Shown: one piece after another, positions 23,373 to 31,170 of the stretch
Position numbering within the stretch: the stretch's first letter is position 1
Layout of the letters: every line of letters begins with the position of its first letter
Source: Micromonospora yasonensis
GTDB lineage: Bacteria; Actinomycetota; Actinomycetes; Mycobacteriales; Micromonosporaceae
Length of the DNA: 39,503 nt
Assembly (NCBI RefSeq): GCF_026013475.1
Contig: NZ_JAPDPH010000047.1
Location: 1 to 39,503, forward strand
Direction: 5' to 3'
Program-made: the position numbers and the translations under genes
Notes under the pieces: model-generated
What the model was told of the DNA's origin: nothing
Database searches by the model: none
Seen by the model: the letters and a program-made list of their open reading frames with translations, nothing else

Positions 23373-24218
23373 TCATCTCTCCCTGAGCCACCGGTACGCG
23401 GTCCTCAGCGTCGGCACGACCGTCTCGTACAGGTACGGCGCGCTGGTCAGTCGCCCCCAGTGGTCGGCCTTCCTCATCGCCGACGGATGAGTAAACGCGG
23501 CAACGAGCGTGTCGATGCCGGCGATTCGTGCCTGCTCCAGGTGCGGTGCGATCTGCCGACGACGACTCATCAGTGCGGTGAGCGCCGTGTAGACCGGGAC
23601 GCCCTGGACAATGCAGAGGGTCGGCTCGAGGACCTTGATGGTGGCGGCCATGTGAGGCGAGCAGTTCCGGCTCATCGTCGCATTGCCCAGCGACCTGCTC
23701 GTGCCGCTGACCACCGCAGAGCACAACCGCATGTTGGCCATGGCATAGGCGTCGAAGAGGTGCACCCGGGTACCCGTGCTCTCGAAGCGGAGATGTTCAC
23801 CGTCGCGATCGGCTCCGGGATCGCGGCCGACGGCGAGCCGCAAGGCGCTGGTGACTCCACGCATGTGCGGGTTCCGCGCGGTGAACGCCAGGCTCGCGGA
23901 TTTCATCACCTCGGCGTGCCGCTCCTTCAGCGTCACGCTTTCGCGTGCGCGTCCGGTCTCCATCGCGATGACCAGGGTCCGCATCGGCACCAAGTCAAGC
24001 ATCAGGTCGTAGTGGTGGCCCACATGCGACAACTGCCCAGCGGCGAACGCCGCATCGGGGCGCGGAGCCCTGCCTTGACCACCCAGGGCGCTCTGTCGAC
24101 AGCTGCCCAGCCTCGGGCAGACGCATGTCCCGGACGGGGACAGGACGTGCTCGTGCATGTATTGGCCAAGTTGGTCAATACGAGTGGCGGCGGCAACGGT
24201 GTTGCTGGTGACGATCAT
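23373..24218 (-). CDS. uracil-DNA-glycosylase-superfamily-like protein
   Basis: A 281-residue protein. MRTLVIAMETG, the block FDAYAMANMRLCSAV, NCSPHMAATIKVLEPTLCIV and a late AFTHPSA fit the UDG superfamily: a first loop after a beta strand and a terminal HPS-type motif. An early Cys cluster (CVCPRLGSC) could bind Fe-S or zinc. The NPHMRGVTSALR segment appears in large UDG-like proteins of unknown use. The closing motif is what makes this more than a generic hypothetical, but the catalytic acid is not clear. ATG 24218 is chosen with AGAGGGG upstream. It converges on the preceding element gene. Confidence 0.5.
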   Translation of the reverse strand: MIVTSNTVAAATRIDQLGQYMHEHVLSPSGTCVCPRLGSCRQSALGGQGRAPRPDAAFAAGQLSHVGHHYDLMLDLVPMRTLVIAMETGRARESVTLKERHAEVMKSASLAFTARNPHMRGVTSALRLAVGRDPGADRDGEHLRFESTGTRVHLFDAYAMANMRLCSAVVSGTSRSLGNATMSRNCSPHMAATIKVLEPTLCIVQGVPVYTALTALMSRRRQIAPHLEQARIAGIDTLVAAFTHPSAMRKADHWGRLTSAPYLYETVVPTLRTAYRWLRER

Positions 24219-24334
24219 GCCGGCGGCCCCTCTGCCGAGGCCGACGCACCACGCTGCCGTACGGAGGTCGCCATGACGAAAAGTTAGCGATGCGTCACTG
24301 GTGAGGCCAGTGCCCAGAGCCAAGAATCAACCTC

Positions 24335-24838
24335 ATGACCGAGACGCTGCACCAGTTGGCTGCATTGCTACAGGCACGCGACGACCTGGACGTCCGGATC
24401 GCGGCACTCACCGGACGGTCGGCCCGCCCAGGCGACATCGGCGAGTTCATCGCCGCGCAGGTCTTCGACATCGAGCTGGCCGGTACGGGCATCCAGGCCG
24501 GCTATGACGGCACCTTCCGCTCCGGTCCAAACGCCGGGCGTACTAAGCAGCGGGGGAACGTGATCCCGAACGGGCAAGTACACCGCGCGGTGGGGCAAGT
24601 CATGAACTACCTTGTTGCACTCGACGAGGACCGCATCCGCATCCTCGACCAGCACGGCATCGACGTCCGACGAGCTGCCGCAACCGTAATCATCGGACAT
24701 CCCGACTTTCAAGCAGGAATTCAGGAGGAGAAGATCAACGAAGCCCTACGCACATACGGCAGTCATCTCGCCCGCGTCGAAGTGATCACATACAAGCAGT
24801 TGCTTGATGGAGCGACTAGAGCGCTGAGCCTGAACTGA
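24335..24838 (+). CDS. chimeric DUF6998-like / Shedu C-terminal-like protein
   Basis: A 167-residue protein of two parts. Residues 1-68 (GDIGEFIAAQVFDIEL, then YDGTFRSGPNAGRT) resemble the N-terminus of DUF6998-type proteins. From KQRGNVIPNGQVHRAVGQVM onward, with YLVALDEDRIRIL, the piece AATVIIGHPDF and EVITYKQLLDGATRAL, it resembles the C-terminal half of Shedu (SduA, DUF4263) defence nucleases. The Shedu catalytic strand that normally precedes KQRGN is missing, so an in-frame deletion probably joined two genes. As it stands it may lack nuclease activity. Its GC content is lower than that of the flanking chromosome. Family assignments are from memory of motifs. Confidence 0.5.
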   Translation: MTETLHQLAALLQARDDLDVRIAALTGRSARPGDIGEFIAAQVFDIELAGTGIQAGYDGTFRSGPNAGRTKQRGNVIPNGQVHRAVGQVMNYLVALDEDRIRILDQHGIDVRRAAATVIIGHPDFQAGIQEEKINEALRTYGSHLARVEVITYKQLLDGATRALSLN

Positions 24839-24882
24839 CCGCCGCTACTGCGTGCCGAGGAGCGAGCCTACCTCGCCAGGCT

Positions 24883-24985
24883 TCACGCGCTGACGGCGCT
24901 CGGGTGGGCGTTGAGGACCCAGGCGTCCGGCAGCGAGATCCACTCGTTGTCGTCCACCGGGCTTCCTGCATGACGGAGATCCTAG
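24883..24985 (-). pseudogene. possible C-terminal remnant of an integrative-element gene
   Basis: On the minus strand the frame ends HAGSPVDDNEWISLPDAW, then VLNAHPSAVSA and a stop at 24883. The phrase WVLNAHPSAV recalls the end of small proteins from actinomycete integrative elements, but no start or upstream body is present. The rest of the 360-base gap between 24839 and 25199 shows nothing I can assign. Confidence 0.25.
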
Positions 24986-25199
24986 GCCCACTCCGCCCGC
25001 ACCCCGGCTTGCCAGGCTGTGCTGTGCCGCCCGCGCGGCTGACGCCGGCCACCCTGCCGCCTTGTTAGCGTGGAACGACGGATCGCCGCCGGAGGCCGGC
25101 GGGGATTCGCACACCCCTCACCCGACCACCCCGGGCCGCCCGACGTACCACCGGCGATGCCTCGGGAGGGAAGGCTGCTCCGACCACGGGAGGGGTGCG

Positions 25200-26183
25200 A
25201 TGACCGGGACGTCCGACGACGGCACCGGAGCCGGCCGGACGGATGACGCCGGCGAGCCGGCCGGCCTCGGCGGCACTGCGATACCCGACCCGTCGCGGGG
25301 TGCGCGGCCGGCCGGCCGCTGGCGCAGCCGCTGGCGCGACCACGCGGCGAGGCTACGCGACCAGGCGCGGGAGCGCGCGAACGAGTGGTGGCCGAAGGTC
25401 CGCCCCCTGCTGGATCAGTTTCGCTGGTCGGACGAGCCGCAGCCCGCCGTGACGATCGTCGACCGGCGGGTTCCCCCGGCCCTGCTGGTGCCGGCGCAGG
25501 GCCAGGTATACGGCTTCGTGGTCCGGGCCACCTTCACCTGGTCCTCCGATGCGGTGCGGCCGGAACTGTTCGGCTGGTACGTCGACTACTTCCAGCCGCT
25601 GGCCACCCAGCGGCTGCGGCGCATCGCCGCCAGGTGCGCCCGGGAGACGCCGCCGCACCGCCCGCGAGAGGTGGAGAACGCCCTGTACGAGGCGTTGACC
25701 GGCGACGACGCGCCCCCGTGGCGGTACGAGCGGGGCGAGGTCGCGTTCACCTGCGAGCTGGACGTGTCGGTGCACCTCGACGAGCGGGTCCGCCGGCTGC
25801 TCCAGCCGTACTGGGACCGGCGCATCGCGCTGGAGTGCGAGCGCGACCTCGACCGGCGGCGCGCGGAGTACGAGGAGGAACGGAACCGGCGCGGGCCGGC
25901 GGACCAGGACGCGCCGTCGACATCCGACCGGAACGAGCGTCCGCCGCACCAGCGGGAGGCCGGAGCCGGCGGTGAGTCGCGCGGGCCGGGTGGGCGGAGT
26001 GGGCCGGGCTGGCGGGTTCCCCGGCCGGACTCCCCGGTGGAGCAGTTCACCCCGCTCGAACCCCTCCTGCCGCCGCCCGCCCCGCGACCACCGCGTTCCG
26101 CGCCCGGGCCGCGTTCGGCGCCGGCGCAGCCCGGCGAGAAGGCGTCGGGCGACCCGGAGCACCCCGGGCCGCCCGACCACTGA
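25200..26183 (+). CDS. unknown soluble protein, Arg/Glu-rich with disordered tail
   Basis: A 327-residue protein I cannot assign. Residues 1-40 are Gly/Asp-rich and 40-75 basic and helical. Residues 90-220 form the ordered core (VVRATFTWSSD, GWYVDYFQPLATQRLRRIAA, VAFTCELDVSVHLDE), a mixed alpha-beta fold. Residues 220-250 are a charged helix with YEEERNRR. The last 75 residues are Pro/Gly-rich. No signal peptide or membrane helix is visible. The strand-containing core and charged helix faintly recall SPFH-like proteins, but this is too weak to call. GAGGGG precedes the ATG. Confidence 0.6.
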   Translation: MTGTSDDGTGAGRTDDAGEPAGLGGTAIPDPSRGARPAGRWRSRWRDHAARLRDQARERANEWWPKVRPLLDQFRWSDEPQPAVTIVDRRVPPALLVPAQGQVYGFVVRATFTWSSDAVRPELFGWYVDYFQPLATQRLRRIAARCARETPPHRPREVENALYEALTGDDAPPWRYERGEVAFTCELDVSVHLDERVRRLLQPYWDRRIALECERDLDRRRAEYEEERNRRGPADQDAPSTSDRNERPPHQREAGAGGESRGPGGRSGPGWRVPRPDSPVEQFTPLEPLLPPPAPRPPRSAPGPRSAPAQPGEKASGDPEHPGPPDH

Positions 26184-26319
26184 ACCGGCGGATCTGCAGT
26201 TGTTGGTGCTGGTCTGGTTGCGCTTGAGGTAGTCGGACCAGGTGACCCCCTGGATCACCGAGACCACCACACTGCCGTCCCCGGCGCCCCGGCCTGCGCG
26301 GCAGGGCCGCCGGGGGCGC

Positions 26320-26470
26320 TCCCCAGCAGATCCCGGGCCCGGCGCAGACACGCCCGCTCGGCGGCGTTGCCGGTGTGGTCGATCGCCGCCTGGTACGCCC
26401 CTCGGCGAGGTCGATGTCGCCGAGGACGCGGACCAGGACGGCGACCGCGCGGGTACGCGATGGTGCCGGC
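26320..26470 (-). pseudogene. possible frameshifted remnant of a sigma-factor-like gene
   Basis: On the minus strand VAVLVRVLGDIDLAEG, followed after a frame change by YQAAIDHTGNAAERACLRRA, recalls the C-terminal TPR-like end of ECF sigma factors (LDxxxAAxERALxLxxxxAERRFLxRR). A frameshift at about 26400 separates the pieces and no upstream part is present. The remaining sequence of the 435-base gap before the lysozyme (26184-26618) includes an AT-richer stretch at 26500-26570, probably the lysozyme promoter region, and a hairpin GCCGCC-GGAA-GGCGGC at 26585-26600 before the ribosome site. Confidence 0.3.
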
Positions 26471-26618
26471 CGCGCCGGGCCAGGGGCAACACCATTCCCA
26501 TCGCAGAGAAAAACTTCCATGTATCTATTGCAAGATTTCTCCGGTGTGTGTCGTAATACTGGCAGTTCCTTTCGTCAGACTCCCGCCGCCGGAAGGCGGC
26601 AACCCCCAGGGAGGAAAC

Positions 26619-27365
26619 ATGCCCCGTCCCCTGCGATCGGCGCTGCGTACGGCCGGCGTCGCCCTGCTCACCACCGTCGCGATGGCCGCCTCGGCCCTGG
26701 TCGGAGCGACGCCCGCCAGCGCCGCGCCGGCCGGCCTGCCCGGCATGGACGTCTCCAGCTGGCAGGGCAACGTGAACTGGTCCGCCGCCTGGAACAACGG
26801 CGCCCGCTTCGCGTACGTCAAGGCCACCGAGGGCACCGGCTACACCAACCCGTACTTCGCCCAGCAGTACAACGGCTCCTACAACGTCGGCATGATCCGC
26901 GGGTCGTACCACTTCGCCCGGCCGGACGTGTCCAGCGGCGCCACCCAGGCCAACTACTTCGTCGACCACGGCGGCGGCTGGTCCAAGGACGGCAAGACCC
27001 TGCCGGGCGCGCTCGACATCGAGTACAACCCGTACGGCTCGACCTGCTACGGGCTGAGCCAGGCTTCGATGCGTAGCTGGATCGCCTCGTTCGTCAACCA
27101 GTACTACGCCCGCACCGGCCGGTGGGCCACCATCTACACCACCACCGACTGGTGGACCACCTGCACCGGCAACACCTCGCAGTTCGCCGCCAACAACCCG
27201 CTCTGGATCGCGCGCTACGCCAGCACCGTCGGCACCCTGCCGGCCGGCTGGCCGACGTACTCGTTCTGGCAGTGGGCCTCCTCCGGCACCTTCCCCGGTG
27301 ACCAGAACGTCTGGAACGGCACCCTGGACCGGCTCAAGGTGCTGGCCTGCAACGGACCCTGCTGA
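26619..27365 (+). CDS. secreted GH25-family lysozyme
   Basis: A 248-residue cell-wall hydrolase. A signal peptide of about 35 residues ends ATPASA-AP. The mature enzyme starts with GMDVSSWQGNVNW (Asp44), has AYVKATEG, GSYHFARP and LDIEYN (Asp133, Glu135), and ends with a YSFWQWASSG block: all GH25 features, with Asp and Glu catalytic. It cuts N-acetylmuramoyl linkages in peptidoglycan. GGGAGGAAAC before the ATG is a strong ribosome site. The downstream amidase gene, 119 bases on, makes a natural pair of wall hydrolases. No wall-binding domain is present. Confidence 0.95.
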   Translation: MPRPLRSALRTAGVALLTTVAMAASALVGATPASAAPAGLPGMDVSSWQGNVNWSAAWNNGARFAYVKATEGTGYTNPYFAQQYNGSYNVGMIRGSYHFARPDVSSGATQANYFVDHGGGWSKDGKTLPGALDIEYNPYGSTCYGLSQASMRSWIASFVNQYYARTGRWATIYTTTDWWTTCTGNTSQFAANNPLWIARYASTVGTLPAGWPTYSFWQWASSGTFPGDQNVWNGTLDRLKVLACNGPC

Positions 27366-27372
27366 TCCCGTT

Positions 27373-27456
27373 CCGGTGGCGGGCTGCTCGTTCCGGCCAC
27401 TCCGGCTCGGCGTCTCTGACGCCACGCCGCGGCCCGGAGCAGCCGCCCGCCACCGG
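27373..27456. terminator. long stem-loop between lysozyme and amidase genes
   Basis: CCGGTGGCGGG-CTGCTC at 27373-27389 pairs with GAGCAGCCGCCCGCCACCGG at 27437-27456, an 11-plus-6 pair stem with a three-base bulge. The 47-base loop holds a second GC-rich fold. It follows the lysozyme stop by seven bases and could end transcription or stabilise the upstream mRNA. There is no U-tract. It also means the two genes may not be simply co-transcribed. Confidence 0.5.
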
Positions 27457-27484
27457 CGGCGTCCGTACCCCTGAGGAGGCCCCG

Positions 27485-28159
27485 ATGTCCGTCCCCGTCC
27501 CCCGACGGGCCGTGCTGCGCGGCGCGGTCCTGCTCGGCGCCGCCGCCGGCACGACCGCGCTGACCCAGTTCGGCGACGACCGCGGCGCGCGGGCCGTCGC
27601 CACCCCGGTCGACCAGCCGGTGATCGCCAACTGCGCCACCTGGAGCGCCCGCCCGCCCAAGTCCGCCGTGACCGTGGTGCAGAGCCGCCCCAACAAGATC
27701 ATCATCCACCACACGGCGTTCGCGAACACCACCGACTACAGCCTCGCCTACGCCTACCAGAACTCGCGCGACATTCAGAACCTGCACATGGACACCAACG
27801 GCTGGCTCGACTCCGGGCAGCACTTCACCAACAGCCGCGGCGGCTACCTGACCGAGGGCCGGCACGGCAGCCTGTACGCCCTGTTGCACGGGCAGACCAT
27901 GGTCCAGGGCGCGCACTGCGTCGGGCAGAACAGCCAGGCCATCGGCATCGAGAACGACGGCACCTACCTCAACGTGCAGCCGCCGCAGGCGCAATGGGAC
28001 AGCCTGGTCTGGTTCTGCGCGTTCACCTGCCAGCAGTACGGCATCCCGGCCAGCGAGATCTACGGGCACAAGGACTTCAACAGCACCCAGTGCCCCGGGC
28101 TGCTGCACGACCGGCTGCCCGAGCTGCGCAGCACCGTCGCCGCGCGGCTCGGCGGCTGA
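27485..28159 (+). CDS. Tat-exported N-acetylmuramoyl-L-alanine amidase (amidase_2/PGRP type)
   Basis: A 224-residue amidase. The start RRAVLRGAVLLGAAAG is a Tat-type leader with twin Arg. The domain has IIIHHTAF (zinc His), GAHCVGQNSQAIGIEN and GHKDFNSTQCPG (zinc His and Cys), the amidase_2/PGRP pattern. It removes the stem peptide from muramic acid. TGAGGAGGCC precedes the ATG. A perfect hairpin lies 42 bases after the stop. Tat export contrasts with the lysozyme's Sec-type leader. Confidence 0.93.
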   Translation: MSVPVPRRAVLRGAVLLGAAAGTTALTQFGDDRGARAVATPVDQPVIANCATWSARPPKSAVTVVQSRPNKIIIHHTAFANTTDYSLAYAYQNSRDIQNLHMDTNGWLDSGQHFTNSRGGYLTEGRHGSLYALLHGQTMVQGAHCVGQNSQAIGIENDGTYLNVQPPQAQWDSLVWFCAFTCQQYGIPASEIYGHKDFNSTQCPGLLHDRLPELRSTVAARLGG

Positions 28160-28201
28160 CCGGCGGCGGGACGCCCCGCCCGCCGGCGCGACTCACCCCA
28201 C

Positions 28202-28242
28202 CCGAAGATCCCGCTCGATCCTGGATCGAGCGGGATCTTCGG
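28202..28242. terminator. perfect 20-bp hairpin after the amidase gene
   Basis: CCGAAGATCCCGCTCGATCC and its exact reverse complement are separated by one base. A near-continuous 20-pair palindrome lies 42 bases beyond the amidase stop, ahead of the ArsR promoter. It is very likely the transcription terminator, although no U-run follows, as is common in GC-rich actinomycetes. Confidence 0.8.
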
Positions 28243-28281
28243 CGTCGGAGGGTGCCCGGCACGCCGCCACCGACAGTGCTC

Positions 28282-28293
28282 GCTTATATAAGC
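28282..28293. promoter_or_regulatory. palindrome GCTTATATAAGC, likely ArsR-family operator
   Basis: A perfect 12-base palindrome in an otherwise GC-rich leader, ending 21 bases before the GTG of the ArsR-type gene. AT-rich TATAA-cored palindromes are typical operators of ArsR-type autorepressors, and the TATATAA core could double as a -10. Direct autoregulation is inferred. Confidence 0.5.
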
Positions 28294-28314
28294 TGCATCT
28301 GATACAAAGGGCAG

Positions 28315-28677
28315 GTGCACGCCTTCGACGTCCTCGGGGACCCGGTCCGCCGCCGGATCCTGGAGCTGCTGGCCGAGGGCGAGCAGACCGCCGGCACGCT
28401 CGGCGCGACCGTCCAGCGGGAGTTCGGGATCAGCCAGCCAGCCGTGTCGCAGCACCTCAAGGTACTGCGGGAGCACGGTTTCACCACCGTGCGGCCCGAG
28501 GGCACCCGCCGCCTCTACGCGGTGGACCCGGAGCCGCTGCGGCAGGTCGACGAGTGGCTGGCCGGCTTTCGTCGGTTCTGGACACCGCCGCTGTCGGCGC
28601 TCGCCACCGAACTGGCCCGCGGCCGGCGGGAACGGCGGCTGCGCGAGGACACCACAGACGAGAGGACCACGCCATGA
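28315..28677 (+). CDS. ArsR-family winged-helix regulator
   Basis: A 120-residue regulator. DVLGDPVRRRILELLAEGEQ, then ISQPAVSQHLKVLREHG and VRPEGTRRLYAVDPE, is the ArsR winged helix in full. There is no metal-binding Cys cluster. It is the type that is co-encoded with SRPBCC/AHSA1 proteins, and its stop overlaps the next start (ATGA). The GTG start lies 21 bases after an AT-rich palindrome. The signal sensed is unknown. Confidence 0.92.
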   Translation: MHAFDVLGDPVRRRILELLAEGEQTAGTLGATVQREFGISQPAVSQHLKVLREHGFTTVRPEGTRRLYAVDPEPLRQVDEWLAGFRRFWTPPLSALATELARGRRERRLREDTTDERTTP

Positions 28678-29315
28678 TCAATGTGACCGGACAGATCAGC
28701 GCCGTCGAGCGCCGGATCGGCAGCCGTACGCTGCCCGCCGGCCAGGCCCGCGTGCTGACCATCAGCCAGACGTACGACGCGCCGGTGCAGGACGTCTGGG
28801 ACGCCTGCACCAACGCCGAGCGGATCCCGCGCTGGTTCCTGCCCGTCTCGGGTGAGCTGAGAGTCGGCGGGCGCTACCAGCTGGAGGGCAACGCCAGCGG
28901 CACGGTCGAGCGGTGCGACCCGCCGCACAGCTTCGCCGCCACCTGGGAGTTCGGCGGGGAGGTGAGCTGGATCGAGGTGCGGCTCAGCGAGGCCGGCGCC
29001 GGGCGTACCCGGTTCGAGCTGGAGCACGTGGCGCACGTCGACGACCAGCGTTGGGCCGAGTACGGGCCGGGTGCGGTCGGCATCGGCTGGGATCTCGCCC
29101 TGCTCGGCCTCGCCTCCCACCTCGCCGCCGACGGCAGCGGGGTCGACCCGGCGGCGGCCGCCGCCTGGGCCGGCTCCGATGAGGGCCGCCGCTTCATGAC
29201 GGAGGCCAGCGGGCGCTGGACCGAGGCCAGCGTGGCCGCCGGCACCCCGGCAGACGAGGCCCGTGCCGCCGGTGACCGGGTCACTACGTTCTACACCGGC
29301 ATCCCCACGCCGTGA
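28674..29315 (+). CDS. SRPBCC (AHSA1-like) protein
   Basis: A 213-residue START-like fold protein. TISQTYDAPVQDVWDACTNA, ERIPRWFLPVSGELRVGGRY and ATWEFGGEVSWIEVRLSEAG form the AHSA1 hydrophobic-ligand cavity. It is translationally coupled to the ArsR gene, a widespread pairing in which the regulator controls the SRPBCC partner. The C-terminal 60 residues extend the fold with a helix (FMTEASGRWTEASVAAG). No ligand is known. Confidence 0.9.
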   Translation: MINVTGQISAVERRIGSRTLPAGQARVLTISQTYDAPVQDVWDACTNAERIPRWFLPVSGELRVGGRYQLEGNASGTVERCDPPHSFAATWEFGGEVSWIEVRLSEAGAGRTRFELEHVAHVDDQRWAEYGPGAVGIGWDLALLGLASHLAADGSGVDPAAAAAWAGSDEGRRFMTEASGRWTEASVAAGTPADEARAAGDRVTTFYTGIPTP

Positions 29316-29396
29316 CTCGGTGCCGCGTTGCCGCTCGTACAGAGGGCCGGGAAACGCGGCGGCACAGTATCGGTACCCTCCGGCACACTGTCGATC

Positions 29397-29978
29397 ATGC
29401 CGATCCGATCCGTCGCCGAGTTGCGCGGCGCCGTCCGCTCCGGACAGCGGGTGAAGTACCTGCACTTCTGGGGGCATCGTCCGCAGCGTGACGGCAGCAT
29501 CGGCGCCGGCTGCCTGAGCCAGTGGTGGCCGGCGCCGTTCGCCGTCGACGGCCGGACGTACGCCACCGCCGAACACTGGATGATGTGGCACAAGGCTGTG
29601 CTGTTCGGCGACAACGACGTGGCCGGCCGGATCCTCGCCACCGCCCACCCGCACCAGGTCAAGTCCCTGGGCCGGCAGGTGCGCGGCTTCGACGAGGAAA
29701 CCTGGGTGGCCCGCCGCTACGAGATCGTGGTGGCCGGCAGCGTGGCCAAGTTCGGCCAGCACGAGGGGCTGAAACGGTTCCTGCTGGGCACCGGGGACCG
29801 GGTGCTGGTGGAGGCGAGCCCGGTGGACCGCATCTGGGGCATCGGCCTGGCCGCCGACGACCCGCGGGCGAGTGACCCGGGACGGTGGCGGGGCGAGAAC
29901 CTGCTCGGCTTCGCCCTGATGGACGCCCGCGACGCCCTGCACGAGGAGCGCCGGGGCGTGAGCGGGGGCGACGGCTGA
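29397..29978 (+). CDS. NADAR-domain protein (YbiA-like)
   Basis: A 193-residue NADAR-family protein. FWGHRPQ, SQWWPAPFAVDGRTYATAEH, then WMMWHKAVLFGD and later PVDRIWGIGLAADDPRA, RGENLLGFALMDAR are the family's motifs. NADAR proteins hydrolyse N-glycosidic bonds of ADP-ribosylated or riboflavin-pathway compounds; some reverse guanine ADP-ribosylation on DNA. The next gene is a NUDIX hydrolase 34 bases on, and a KptA-type gene follows convergently. The tail after about 170 is charged. Confidence 0.93.
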   Translation: MPIRSVAELRGAVRSGQRVKYLHFWGHRPQRDGSIGAGCLSQWWPAPFAVDGRTYATAEHWMMWHKAVLFGDNDVAGRILATAHPHQVKSLGRQVRGFDEETWVARRYEIVVAGSVAKFGQHEGLKRFLLGTGDRVLVEASPVDRIWGIGLAADDPRASDPGRWRGENLLGFALMDARDALHEERRGVSGGDG

Positions 29979-30012
29979 CGGGCGGCGCGTCGGGCGGGTA
30001 ACGTGCAGCGGC

Positions 30013-30528
30013 GTGACCAGCGCACCGTACTCGCACTGCTCCTACTGCGGCGTGGCCTACCCGGCGGGCGCCGGCTGGCCCAGGATCTGCGCGGGCTGCG
30101 GCGAGACGGTGTGGCGCAACCCGCTGCCCGTCGCGGTGGCCGTGCTGCCGGTCCGGACGCCGGCCGGCCTCGGCGTGGTGGTGGTCCGCCGGGACATCGA
30201 GCCGGCTCGCGGCGAGCTCGCCCTCCCCGGCGGCTTCGTCGAGTACGGCGAGGAGTGGTCCGAGGCGCTGGTCCGGGAGCTGCGCGAGGAGACCGGCCTG
30301 CTGGCCGAGGCCGACGAGGCGCGGCTGTTCGCGGTGCACGGCGCGCCGGCCGGCGGCACCATGATGGTCTTCGGTGTGCTGCCCGAGCGGGCGCTGGGCG
30401 ATCTGCCGCCGTCCGCGCCGACCGAGGAGGCCACCGAGTGGCTGGTCCTCACCGAGCCGGCCGAGCTGGCCTTCTCCACGCACACCCGGGTGCTGGCCGA
30501 TTTCCTCAGCGCCGAGCGCGCGGGCTGA
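30013..30528 (+). CDS. NUDIX hydrolase with N-terminal zinc ribbon
   Basis: A 171-residue protein. Cys9-x2-Cys12 and Cys26-x2-Cys29 (ICAGC) form a zinc ribbon. The Nudix box GGFVEYGEEWSEALVRELRE, then ETGL, is complete. The C-terminus with ATEWLVLTEPAELAFSTH continues the fold. Zinc-ribbon NUDIX proteins include NADH- or ADP-ribose-cleaving enzymes; the box alone does not specify the substrate. GTG start. It lies 34 bases after the NADAR gene, so they are likely co-transcribed. Confidence 0.92.
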   Translation: MTSAPYSHCSYCGVAYPAGAGWPRICAGCGETVWRNPLPVAVAVLPVRTPAGLGVVVVRRDIEPARGELALPGGFVEYGEEWSEALVRELREETGLLAEADEARLFAVHGAPAGGTMMVFGVLPERALGDLPPSAPTEEATEWLVLTEPAELAFSTHTRVLADFLSAERAG

Positions 30529-30566
30529 GCCGACGCCGGTCATCGCCGGCTGACCCGCCGGTGGAA

Positions 30567-31106
30567 TCAGGGGCGGAGGTAGGCGGGCGGGACGGTGTCG
30601 GTGAGCCAGACGCCGTTTTCGCTGCGGTAGAAGACGAACCCGTTCTCGGCCATCGCGGCGGCCTCCACGGTGAGGATCACCACCGTGCCGGCCCGGCGGG
30701 CCCCGATCCGGCGGGCGGTCGCCACGTCCGGCGACAGGTGCACGTGGTGCCGGCGGCCCGGGCGCAGCCCCTCGACCCGGATCGCCGGCAGCACGCTGTC
30801 GCTGGTGCCGTGGAAGAGCAGCTCGGGCGGGGCGGTCGGGGCCAGGCCGAGGTCGACCGGCACGGAGTGCCCCTGGCTGGCCCGGATCCGGTCGACGCCG
30901 TCGGCGCCGCGCGTCACGGCGAAGCGCTGTTTGTCGTTCCCGGCGACCGCGGCGTCGAGGTCGGCGCGGCTGATCCGGAGCGCGGCGAGCAGGTCGGCGA
31001 CCGGCACCCAGCCGGCCCGGTCGAGCGTCAGCCCGAACCGGTCCGGTCGGTGCCGCAACGCCAGGGACATCCGCTTGCTCACCCGGACCAGGTCACGATG
31101 ATCCAC
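30567..31106 (-). CDS. kptA: RNA 2'-phosphotransferase (KptA/Tpt1 family)
   Basis: A 179-residue KptA/Tpt1-type enzyme. LVRVSKRMSLALRHRPDRFG, then LDRAGWVPVADLLAAL, FHGTSDSVLPAI-VEGLRPG, and HHVHLSPDVATARRIG give the winged-helix plus ADP-ribosyltransferase-like halves with Arg-His-Arg residues for NAD binding. It moves an internal RNA 2'-phosphate to NAD. Bacteria usually have no tRNA splicing that needs it, so the natural substrate is unclear. GTG start at 31106. Converges on the NUDIX gene. Confidence 0.93.
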   Translation of the reverse strand: MDHRDLVRVSKRMSLALRHRPDRFGLTLDRAGWVPVADLLAALRISRADLDAAVAGNDKQRFAVTRGADGVDRIRASQGHSVPVDLGLAPTAPPELLFHGTSDSVLPAIRVEGLRPGRRHHVHLSPDVATARRIGARRAGTVVILTVEAAAMAENGFVFYRSENGVWLTDTVPPAYLRP

Positions 31107-31170
31107 GCCGCCAGTGTGACCGACCGACGGGCAAGCGCTGACTCCCCGCGCCGCCGCAGGAAGCCCCTGC

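Noticed and set aside
26470..26618. A cyclic-di-AMP (ydaO-type) riboswitch before the lysozyme
   Set aside because: Such elements often precede actinobacterial wall hydrolases, but the conserved blocks are not present; only a short hairpin is seen.
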